Positions 27,952 to 36,018 of a DNA stretch of 64,000 bases are shown piece after piece (position 1 is the stretch's first letter; every line of letters starts with the position of its first letter). The translations under genes were made by a program, and so were the position numbers. A model generated the notes under the pieces. It had not been told where the DNA came from. It was given only the letters and a program-made list of their open reading frames with translations, and searched no databases. Source of the stretch: an uncultured Oscillospiraceae bacterium (lineage in GTDB: Bacteria; Bacillota; Clostridia; Oscillospirales; Oscillospiraceae); NCBI GenBank assembly GCA_947169975.1, contig CAMVRT010000007.1, positions 1 through 64,000 of the forward strand, in the 5' to 3' direction.

Positions 27952-30126
27952 TTATAGATGCAGCACGCGGTCCTTGATCTCCTGGGTCCGGCCCTGGTTC
28001 CAGAACTGGGTGCCGATATAGCCGCAGGTGCGGCGTGCCACGTTCATCTTGTCCTGATCGGTGTTGCCGCAGTTGGGGCACTTCCAGATCAGCTTGCCGT
28101 CCTGCTCCACGATGTCGATCTCGCCGTCCCAGCCGCAGACCTGGCAGTAGTCGCTCTTGGTGTTCAGCTCGGCGTAGATGATGTGGTCATAGATGAACTT
28201 CATGACCTCCAGCACGGCGTCCAGATTGTTCTGCATGTCCGGCACCTCCACGTAGCTGATGGCGCCGCCGGGGCTGAGGGCCTGAAACTGGGCCTCGAAC
28301 TCCAGCTTCTTGAAGGCGTCAATGGGCTCGGTGACGTGGACGTGGTAGCTGTTGGTGATATAGCCCTTGTCGTTGATGCCCTCGATGACGTCGAAGCGCT
28401 TCTGCAGGCACTTGGCGAACTTGTAGGTGGTGGACTCCAGCGGCGTGCCGTAGAGGGAGAAGTCGATGTTGTGCTGGGCCTTCCAGCGGCGGCAGGCGGC
28501 GTTCATGTAGTTCATGACCTCCAGAGCAAAGGGGGTGGCGGAGGGATCGGTGTGGCTCTTGCCGGTCATGTACTTGACGCACTCATAGAGGCCTGCGTAG
28601 CCCAGAGAGATGGTGGAATAGCCGCCGTAGAGCAGCTTGTCGATGGGCTCGCCCTTCTTCAGGCGGGCGCAGGCGCCGTACTGCCACAGGATGGGTGCGG
28701 CGTCGGACAGCGTGCCCTTGAGCCGCTCGTGGCGGCACATCAGCGCACGGTGGCACAGCTCCAGCCGCTCGTCAAAGATCTTCCAGAACTTCTCGATGTT
28801 GCCGCCGGAGGAGAGGGCCACGTCCGGCAGGTTGATGGTGACCACGCCCTGGTTGAAGCGGCCGTAGTACTTGGGCTTGCCGTTTTCGTCCACATAGGGG
28901 GTCAGGAAGGAGCGGCAGCCCATGCAGGTGTAGCAGTGGCCCTCGCCGTTCTTGTCCACCTTCAGCTCCAGCATCTTCTTCTCGCTGATGTAGTCGGGCA
29001 CCATGCGCTTGGCGGTGCACTTGGCGGCCAGACGGGTGAGGTACCAGTACTTGCTGTCCTCGTGGATGTTGTCCTCCTCCAGCACGTAGATCAGCTTGGG
29101 GAAGGCGGGGGTCACCCACACGCCCTTCTCATTCTTCACGCCCTGGATGCGCTGGAGCAGCATCTCCTCGATGATAAGGGCCAGATCAGCCCGCTCCTGC
29201 TCATTCCGTGCTTCACCCAGATACATGAACACGGTGATAAAGGGAGCCTGACCGTTGGTGGTCAGCAGGGTGACAACCTGATACTGGATGGTCTGCACGC
29301 CCCGGCGGATCTCCTCCCGCAGCCGCTTCTCGGCGATGGCGTTGACCTTCTCGCTGTCCACGCTGATGCCGGCGGCGTCAAACTCGTCCCGCACGCTGCC
29401 GCGCAGCTTCTGGCGGCTGACCTCCACGAAGGGAGCCAGATGGGTGAGGCTGATGGACTGGCCGCCGTACTGGTTGCTGGCCACCTGGGCCACGATCTGA
29501 GTGGCGATGTTGCAGGCGGTGGCGAAGGAGTGGGGCTTCTCAATGAGCGTCCCGGTGATGACGGTGCCATTTTGCAGCATGTCCTCCAGATTCACCAGAT
29601 CGCAGTTGTGCATGTGCTGGGCGTAGTAATCGGTGTCGTGGAAGTGGATGAGGCCCTCGTTGTGGGCGTCCACGATGTCCTTGGGCAGCAGGATGCGTTG
29701 GGTGATGTCCCGGCTGACCTCGCCGGCCATGTAGTCCCGCTGGGTGGAGTTCACCACCGGATTTTTGTTGGAGTTCTCCTGCTTGGCCTCTTCGTTGTTG
29801 CACTCGATGAGGGACAGGATCCTGTCGTCGGTGGTGTTGGACTTGCGCACCAGAGACCGGGTGTAGCGGTAGGTAATGTAGTGCTTGGCCACCTCAAAGG
29901 CGCCGTGGGCCATGATGTGGTTCTCCACCATGTCCTGGATCTCCTCCACCGTGGGGGCGCGATCCAACGACTGGCACTGGAGCTCAACCGATTCGGCCAG
30001 ACGGCGGATCTGCAAGGCTGTCAGCCGGTCCGGCTCCTCAACGGAGTCGTTGGCTTTGGTGATGGCAATAATGATCTTGGTAATGTCAAAAATGACTTCG
30101 GAGCCATTTCGCTTGATGACTTTCAT
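27952..30126 (-). CDS. nrdD: anaerobic ribonucleoside-triphosphate reductase
   Basis: ATP-cone N-terminus MKVIKRNGSEVIFDITKI; C-terminal Cys4 CQVCGWDGEID...CPNCGN and RRTCGYIG. Confidence 0.96.
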   Translation of the reverse strand: MKVIKRNGSEVIFDITKIIIAITKANDSVEEPDRLTALQIRRLAESVELQCQSLDRAPTVEEIQDMVENHIMAHGAFEVAKHYITYRYTRSLVRKSNTTDDRILSLIECNNEEAKQENSNKNPVVNSTQRDYMAGEVSRDITQRILLPKDIVDAHNEGLIHFHDTDYYAQHMHNCDLVNLEDMLQNGTVITGTLIEKPHSFATACNIATQIVAQVASNQYGGQSISLTHLAPFVEVSRQKLRGSVRDEFDAAGISVDSEKVNAIAEKRLREEIRRGVQTIQYQVVTLLTTNGQAPFITVFMYLGEARNEQERADLALIIEEMLLQRIQGVKNEKGVWVTPAFPKLIYVLEEDNIHEDSKYWYLTRLAAKCTAKRMVPDYISEKKMLELKVDKNGEGHCYTCMGCRSFLTPYVDENGKPKYYGRFNQGVVTINLPDVALSSGGNIEKFWKIFDERLELCHRALMCRHERLKGTLSDAAPILWQYGACARLKKGEPIDKLLYGGYSTISLGYAGLYECVKYMTGKSHTDPSATPFALEVMNYMNAACRRWKAQHNIDFSLYGTPLESTTYKFAKCLQKRFDVIEGINDKGYITNSYHVHVTEPIDAFKKLEFEAQFQALSPGGAISYVEVPDMQNNLDAVLEVMKFIYDHIIYAELNTKSDYCQVCGWDGEIDIVEQDGKLIWKCPNCGNTDQDKMNVARRTCGYIGTQFWNQGRTQEIKDRVLHL

Positions 30127-30201
30127 TTTTCTCTCTCCTCATTTGTTCTGCCTATCGTCACCCCGCAAAGGGAAATTGGGTCGTAAAATGCGTGCCTATT
30201 A

Positions 30202-30229
30202 ATTATACTATATCTTGTATAAATTGCAA
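30202..30229 (-). promoter_or_regulatory. promoter of nrdDG
   Basis: Minus TTGCAA-N16-TATAAT. Confidence 0.55.
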
Positions 30230-30264
30230 TATCCATTTTCAAAATATTGGGGTATTCACAAAAA

Positions 30265-30290
30265 ACAGGCACGGCAAAAGCCGCGCCTGT
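30265..30290 (-). terminator. terminator downstream of rsmA
   Basis: Minus RNA ACAGGCGCGGC-UUUU-GCCGUGCCUGU-UUUUU (G-U wobble on the minus strand only). Confidence 0.75.
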
Positions 30291-30304
30291 GGGGTTATTT
30301 CGGT

Positions 30305-31159
30305 TCATTCCGCCGCCGTCAACGCGTTGGCGAGGCGGGCGTAGTCCTGGAGGCTCAGCCGCTCGCCCCGCACCGTGGGCTCCAGGCCGCAGGCGGCGAC
30401 GATCTCGGATAGCCGCTCCTTGGGGAGCTGATACCCGGTCTGGAGGGAGTTCACCAGCGTCTTGCGCCGCAGGGCGAATCCGGCCCGGACCGTCCGCCAC
30501 AGCGCGGATTCCGACGCCACCTCCACGGGCGGGGCTTTGCGCACCGGGCAATGGATCACCGCCGAGGTGACCTTGGGGGCGGGGAGGAAGCAGGTGTTGG
30601 GCACGGTAAAGAGGAGCCGTGGCTCCGTGTAGTACTGCATCAGCAGCGTGAAGGCGCCGTAGTCGGCGGTGCCGGGAGCAGCGCAGATCCGCTGGGCCAC
30701 CTCCTTTTGAATGAGGACGGTAAGGCTTTCAAAGCACCGGCTCTCCACGCACTTTGTCAGCACCGGCGTGGTGATGTTGTAGGGCAGATTGGCGCACAGG
30801 ATGGGCCTCAGGCCGGGGAAATGCTCCGCCACCAGGGCGGGGAGATCCATCTCCATGGCGTCCCCGGGGATCAGGGTAAAGTTGTCAAATGGCGCCATGG
30901 TCTCTGCCAGCACGCCGTAGAGCCGCTTGTCCAGCTCCACCGACGCCACCTTGCCCGCCCGCTTGGCCAGCTCCGCCGTCAGCGGTCCGATGCCGGGGCC
31001 GATCTCCAGCACGCCGGTGCCCTCATCGGCGCCGCAGGCGTCGGCGATGTCCCGGGGCACCCAGTCCTCGATGAGAAAATTCTGCCCCATGGACTTGGAA
31101 AAGCGGAAGCCGTGGCGGCTCAGCAGGGCTTGGATGTCGTTGCGGTCACAGAGATTCAT
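30305..31159 (-). CDS. rsmA: 16S rRNA (adenine1518-N6/adenine1519-N6)-dimethyltransferase
   Basis: SKSMGQNFLIEDWVPRDIADACGADEGTGVLEIGPGIGPLTAELAKRA; CANLPYNITTPVL. Confidence 0.95.
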   Translation of the reverse strand: MNLCDRNDIQALLSRHGFRFSKSMGQNFLIEDWVPRDIADACGADEGTGVLEIGPGIGPLTAELAKRAGKVASVELDKRLYGVLAETMAPFDNFTLIPGDAMEMDLPALVAEHFPGLRPILCANLPYNITTPVLTKCVESRCFESLTVLIQKEVAQRICAAPGTADYGAFTLLMQYYTEPRLLFTVPNTCFLPAPKVTSAVIHCPVRKAPPVEVASESALWRTVRAGFALRRKTLVNSLQTGYQLPKERLSEIVAACGLEPTVRGERLSLQDYARLANALTAAE

Positions 31160-31226
31160 GGCGGTTCTCCTTTGATGTGTTGAGAACAGTATAGCATAGC
31201 ATTTTCTCTCTGTCGAGAAAAAAGAC

Positions 31227-31255
31227 TTGACAGGGGAGTGAAAAGGATGTAAAAT
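31227..31255 (+). promoter_or_regulatory. promoter for the AbrB-ABC operon
   Basis: TTGACA-N17-TAAAAT. Confidence 0.7.
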
Positions 31256-31304
31256 CCAAATAGTAAGAAAAGTTATACCAATCCAACGAAAGGAGGACGG
31301 ATGA

Positions 31305-31529
31305 ATGGGTAAAAAAGACCGCTATTTCATGTCGTCGGTGAAGATCGGTCCCAAGGGGCAGATCGTGATCCCCAAGGAGGTCCGGGATCTGTTCGGCCTG
31401 GAGCCGGGGGATTCGCTGGTGTTGATGGCTGACGTTAAAAAGGGCATTGCTCTGCAGACCCTGGACAGCCTGAACCCCATGCTGCGCATGATCTTCGACA
31501 AGCAGGCATCGGAGGTGGAGGAGGAATGA
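31305..31529 (+). CDS. AbrB/MazE/SpoVT-type DNA-binding protein
   Basis: SSVKIGPKGQIVIPKEVRDLFGLEPGDSLVLMAD. Confidence 0.9.
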   Translation: MGKKDRYFMSSVKIGPKGQIVIPKEVRDLFGLEPGDSLVLMADVKKGIALQTLDSLNPMLRMIFDKQASEVEEE

Positions 31530-32263
31530 ACGTACTGGAAGTAGAGGGCCTGCGAAAGGTGTACCCCGCCTTTACCCTGCAGGACGTGTCCTTCACTGTT
31601 CCGGAGGGGGCTATCGTGGGCTTTATCGGCCGCAACGGCGCCGGAAAGTCCACCACCCTCAAGTCGATTCTGGGCCTCGTCCATCCCGACGGCGGCATGG
31701 TCCGCTGGTGCGGCGAGGACGTGAAGGGCTGCGAAAAGACCTTCAAGGAGAACATCGGCGTGGTGCTGGGCGGCGTGGACTTCTACCCCAAGAAGAAGCT
31801 GCGCGCCATCACGGCTGCCACGAAAAAGTTCTATCCCAACTGGGACGAGGCCAAGTATCAGCACTACTGTAAACTGTTTTCCCTTGACAGTGAAAAGCGG
31901 GTGGATCAGCTCTCCAGCGGCATGAAGGTCAAGTATCTTATTGCTTTGGCCCTCAGCCACAGCGCACGGCTGCTGATCCTGGACGAGCCCACCAGCGGCC
32001 TGGACCCGGTGAGCCGCGACGAGCTGGTGACGCTGTTCCGCAGCATCGTGGCGGACGGCAAGCGGAGCATCCTGTTCTCCACCCACATCACCAGCGATCT
32101 GGAGAAGTGCGCCAGCCACATCACATTCATCAAGGACGGCGCCATCGTCCACACCGGCACGGTGGCGGGGTTCATGGAGGCCTTCGCCGACAGAGGCGGC
32201 ACGCTGGAGGATATCATCATTTCCGTGGAGAGGAGGGAGCTGGATGACGGCGCTATTATCTAA
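31526..32263 (+). CDS. ABC transporter ATP-binding protein
   Basis: GRNGAGKSTTLKSILGLVHPDGG; QLSSGMKVKYLIALALSHSARLLILDEPTSGLDPVSRDEL. Confidence 0.93.
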   Translation: MNVLEVEGLRKVYPAFTLQDVSFTVPEGAIVGFIGRNGAGKSTTLKSILGLVHPDGGMVRWCGEDVKGCEKTFKENIGVVLGGVDFYPKKKLRAITAATKKFYPNWDEAKYQHYCKLFSLDSEKRVDQLSSGMKVKYLIALALSHSARLLILDEPTSGLDPVSRDELVTLFRSIVADGKRSILFSTHITSDLEKCASHITFIKDGAIVHTGTVAGFMEAFADRGGTLEDIIISVERRELDDGAII

Positions 32264-32888
32264 GCAGCTTCGGCTGGTGTGCCACCCCATGACGCTGGTG
32301 TTCCTGCTGGCGGGCGTGTTCTTCCTGATCCCCAACTACCCCTATTCGGTGGCCTTTTTCTACGTGACGCTGGGCATTTTCTTCATGTTCATGAACGGCC
32401 GTGAGCAGCGTGACGCGGACTACAACGCCATTCTGCCGGTGCGGAAGGCCGACACGGTGAAGGCCGCCTGCCTGTTCACCGCGCTGGTGGAGCTGTGCTC
32501 TCTGGTGATCGCTGTGCCCTTCGCCGTGCTGTCGGCCCGGATCAACCCCAACGGCACCAACCTGGCGGGTCTGGACGCCAACGTGACGCTGTTTGCGATC
32601 GCCTTCCTGTTGTTCGCCGTGTTCAACATCGTGTTTCTGCCGTCCTTCTACCGCACCGGCTACAAAGTGGGTGTGTCCTTTCTGAAGGCGTCCGTCTGTG
32701 TGGCGGCGGTGGTGATCCTCGACGTCGCGGTGACGCACGTTCCCGGCCTCGGGTGGCTGGACGGCGTTGATACCGCCTCCTGTCTGCGTCAGCTTCCGAT
32801 CCTGGCGGTGTGCGCCGCGGTGTACGCCATCATGACGCTGCTGGCCTGCCGCTGGTCCATAAAGCGGTTTGAAAAGGTAGATCTGTAA
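32244..32888 (+). CDS. ABC-2 type transporter permease
   Basis: Multi-TM ORF overlapping the ATPase 3' end by 20 nt. Confidence 0.85.
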   Translation: MTALLSKQLRLVCHPMTLVFLLAGVFFLIPNYPYSVAFFYVTLGIFFMFMNGREQRDADYNAILPVRKADTVKAACLFTALVELCSLVIAVPFAVLSARINPNGTNLAGLDANVTLFAIAFLLFAVFNIVFLPSFYRTGYKVGVSFLKASVCVAAVVILDVAVTHVPGLGWLDGVDTASCLRQLPILAVCAAVYAIMTLLACRWSIKRFEKVDL

Positions 32889-32902
32889 AGAACTGTAAAG
32901 GG

Positions 32903-32933
32903 AAATCCCCTGTCGGATGACAGGGGATTTTTC
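32903..32933. terminator. bidirectional terminator
   Basis: AAATCCCCTGTC-N4-GACAGGGGATTT-TT. Confidence 0.8.
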
Positions 32934-33813
32934 ACGTCAGAAGCTTCTGCATATCCTCCGGCAGCGGAGCGGTGATGTGGAGCAGCTTCTCCGTCAGCGG
33001 GTGGCGGAGCCACAGCTCAAAGGAGTGGAGGGCAGGCCGGGCGATCAGCGCACGATCCTCGGTGCCGTAGAGCCAGTCCCCCAGCAGAGGGTGGCCCATG
33101 GCCGCGCAGTGGAGGCGGAGCTGGTGGGTGCGCCCGGTGAGGGGCCGCAGCCGCAGCAGAGCCCGGTCGCCGAAGGCTGCCAACACCTCGTACTCGGACC
33201 GGGCGGGAAGACCGTCGGGATCGATGCGCCGCTTCAGTACCGAGTACGGGTCCCGCCCGATGGGAAGATCAATGATCCCCGCCGACGGCTCCGGTATCCC
33301 GGCGCAGACGCCGCGGTATTCCCGGCGGAAGTCATCGGTGTGGAGCATGGCCATGCACCGGTGGTGGATGTAGCCGCTTTTGGCTACAACCATCACGCCG
33401 GTGACGCCCCGGTCCAGCCGGTTCACCGGGTGGAAGGGCTGCCCGCCCAGATAGTGGGCCACGGCCCCGGCCACAGTGACCGTCTCCTCGGTGAGCGCTG
33501 CAGAGTGCACGGCGAGACCTGCCGGCTTGTTGAGGATCAACAGATCCTCGTCCTCCCACAGGATGTCCAGGGGATAGTCCACGGGGACGATATGCCCGCT
33601 TAAAGCGCCGTTGTCCGACACGTCCACCGTCACCGCATCGCCCTCACGCAGGACGGCGGACACGGGGACGGAAAGACCGTTGACGGCGATAGCGCCGTCC
33701 CGCCACTTCATGCTCTTGAGTGCCGAGGAGGAGATGTGCCAGCGGCTGCGCAGCAGTGTTTTCAGTTTTTGCCCCGCCTCCTGGGCGGTGACGGTGTGGC
33801 GCAGGATCCGCAC
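32932..33813 (-). CDS. RluA-family pseudouridine synthase
   Basis: GTG start after AAAGGAG; HPVNRLDRGVTGVMVVAKS; LRPLTGRTHQLRLHCAAMGHPLLGDWLYG. Confidence 0.92.
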   Translation of the reverse strand: MRILRHTVTAQEAGQKLKTLLRSRWHISSSALKSMKWRDGAIAVNGLSVPVSAVLREGDAVTVDVSDNGALSGHIVPVDYPLDILWEDEDLLILNKPAGLAVHSAALTEETVTVAGAVAHYLGGQPFHPVNRLDRGVTGVMVVAKSGYIHHRCMAMLHTDDFRREYRGVCAGIPEPSAGIIDLPIGRDPYSVLKRRIDPDGLPARSEYEVLAAFGDRALLRLRPLTGRTHQLRLHCAAMGHPLLGDWLYGTEDRALIARPALHSFELWLRHPLTEKLLHITAPLPEDMQKLLT

Positions 33814-33840
33814 GGCTAAAGGCTCCTTTCTTTCAAGAAA

Positions 33841-33864
33841 AAAGTGCCCCAAGGGGCACTTTTT
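33841..33864. terminator. terminator
   Basis: AAAGTGCCCC-aa-GGGGCACTTT-TTT. Confidence 0.8.
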
Positions 33865-33871
33865 TCATTGT

Positions 33872-34864
33872 TTATCGTTCTTCGCGGAAATAGCTCAGGC
33901 CCAGGGATGCAGGGGGCTGATCCTCCCGTTTCTTGCGCAGGGAAACAATGATCAGCACAATCAGGGTGATGACGTAGGGCAGCATCTTATAAAGCTCCTT
34001 GTACTGCATCTCGGTGCCGGTGGGGATATAGATATACAGGATGTAGAGCCCGCCAAAAAGAATGGAGGCGGGGATGCTGACGGCAGGCCGCCAGATGGTG
34101 AAGATGACCAAAGCAATGGCCAGCCAGCCGCGGTCACCGAAGGCGTTGTTGGACCAGATGCCGTTGGCGTAGTCCATGACGTAGTACAGTCCGCCCAGAC
34201 CGGCAATCATACTGCCGGCGCAGGTGGAGAGATACTTGTACCGGGTCACGTTGATACCGGCTGCGTCGGCGGTAGAGGGACTTTCGCCCACGCTGCGCAG
34301 ATGCAGGCCAACTCTTGTGTGGATGAGAATATAGGACGCAACCAGGGCCACCACGATAGCGAGGTAGGCCAGAAAGCCGTAATGGAGGAACAGACTGGAG
34401 AAGGCGCTCAACTGCTCCTTAACAGACGGCGTTCGGTTGAAGAAGGCGCTGGTAGCGGGCAGGGCCACAGAGGGAACGTCGCTGTGAGCCAGCTTGATGA
34501 GGGAGCCGCCGAAGAAGTTGCCGAAGCCCACGCCGAAGGTAGTCATGGCCAGGCCGGTGACGTTCTGGTTGGCCCGCAGGGTGACAGTGAGGAAGCAGTA
34601 TAGAAGGCCCATCAGCAGGGAACCAAGCAGGGAGCAGACCATAGGGATGGCAATGGCCCAGAAGGGGACAAGGGGCTGACCGGCCATGGACTGCTCATAG
34701 AAGAAAGAGCCGATGACGCCGCTGATGGCACCGACATACATAATGCCGGGGATACCCAGGTTCAGGTTGCCGGATTTCTCGGTGAGGATCTCGCCTGTGG
34801 AGCCATACAGCAGGGGAATGCCCTGCGCCACAGCACGGGGGAAGAAGGATACGAAATCAAACAT
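33872..34864 (-). CDS. BMP-family (nucleoside-type) ABC transporter permease
   Basis: Permease fold; EILTEKSGNLNLGIPGIMYVGAISGVIGSF. Confidence 0.88.
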   Translation of the reverse strand: MFDFVSFFPRAVAQGIPLLYGSTGEILTEKSGNLNLGIPGIMYVGAISGVIGSFFYEQSMAGQPLVPFWAIAIPMVCSLLGSLLMGLLYCFLTVTLRANQNVTGLAMTTFGVGFGNFFGGSLIKLAHSDVPSVALPATSAFFNRTPSVKEQLSAFSSLFLHYGFLAYLAIVVALVASYILIHTRVGLHLRSVGESPSTADAAGINVTRYKYLSTCAGSMIAGLGGLYYVMDYANGIWSNNAFGDRGWLAIALVIFTIWRPAVSIPASILFGGLYILYIYIPTGTEMQYKELYKMLPYVITLIVLIIVSLRKKREDQPPASLGLSYFREER

Positions 34865-34866
34865 GA

Positions 34867-36018
34867 TCACTGGACCTCCTTTTGCGGCTCGCTTTGCGGA
34901 ATAGGCTGCAACGGTTCTGCTTTTGCGGTCCTTTTGTCATGCGGCCTGCGGAAGCGGATCTGGTAAGTGGTAAAGAAATCACTGCCGATGATAAAGAACA
35001 GGATGATGCCGGTCAGAATATCGGCAAAGGAGTCGTTGAGACCGAAGGTACTGGAGATCTCGGTGGCGCCCAGCTTCATAACCACCAGCAGAAGGCTGGT
35101 AAATACCATGAAAATGGGGTTGAACTTGGCAAGCCATGAGACCATGACGGCGGTAAAGCCGCGCCCCTCCACAAGAGTGGTGGTAAGGGTGTGGTCGTTG
35201 CCGCTGACCAGCAGAAATCCCATAAGGCCGCAGATGGCGCCGGATAGCACCATGGTGCGGATAATGACCCGATCCACCTTGATGCCGGCGTAACTGGCGG
35301 TGCGGCGGCTCTCGCCTACCACGGAGATCTCATAGCCGTGCTTGCTGTATTGCAAATAGATGTACATGACCACGGTCAGCAGGGCGATGAGCAGAATGAT
35401 CAGCAGGTATCTTTTGCCGCCGATCATCGGCAGCCAGCCCGCCTCGGTCTGGTCGTTGATAACGCCGACCGTGCCAGATCCCTTGGGCACCTCCCATACG
35501 ATAATAAAATATGCTGCCAGCTGCATGGCAATATAGTTCATCATCAAGGTGAAAAGCGTCTCATTGGTTTCCCACCTGGCCTTGAAGAAGGCGGGGAGGA
35601 AGCCCCAGATGGCACCGGCGGCCAGACTGGCAGCCAATGAGATGAGGATCAGGAGCCCATTGGAAACCTTATTGCCCAGGGTGATCATACAGGCGGCGCA
35701 GGCCAGACACCCAATCAGAACCTGACCCTCGGCGCCGATGTTCCAAAAGCGCATCTTGAAGGCGGGGGTGATGGCCAGAGAGATACCCAGCAGGATGGCC
35801 AGCTTCTGGCCGGTGACCCAGCACTTCCGGGGTGTGCCGAAGGCACCGTAGAAAAGGGTGCTGAACACCTCAATTGGGTTCAGCTTGGTCAGGAGCATGG
35901 TGATCACACCGCAAAATACCAGCGCCAGCATAATGGCGATGCCGCGGATCATCCAGCTCTTTTGCCAGGGGAGGGACTCCCGCTTGGAAATATAGATCAA
36001 CGGCTCTTTATGCTTCAT
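34867..36018 (-). CDS. BMP-family (nucleoside-type) ABC transporter permease
   Basis: TPAFKMRFWNIGAEGQVLIGCLACAACM; multi-TM. Confidence 0.88.
   Translation of the reverse strand: MKHKEPLIYISKRESLPWQKSWMIRGIAIMLALVFCGVITMLLTKLNPIEVFSTLFYGAFGTPRKCWVTGQKLAILLGISLAITPAFKMRFWNIGAEGQVLIGCLACAACMITLGNKVSNGLLILISLAASLAAGAIWGFLPAFFKARWETNETLFTLMMNYIAMQLAAYFIIVWEVPKGSGTVGVINDQTEAGWLPMIGGKRYLLIILLIALLTVVMYIYLQYSKHGYEISVVGESRRTASYAGIKVDRVIIRTMVLSGAICGLMGFLLVSGNDHTLTTTLVEGRGFTAVMVSWLAKFNPIFMVFTSLLLVVMKLGATEISSTFGLNDSFADILTGIILFFIIGSDFFTTYQIRFRRPHDKRTAKAEPLQPIPQSEPQKEVQ

Noticed and set aside
27958-30186. 742-aa plus-strand ORF antisense to nrdD
   Set aside because: Shadow ORF; nrdD frame has conserved ATP-cone and C-terminal motifs
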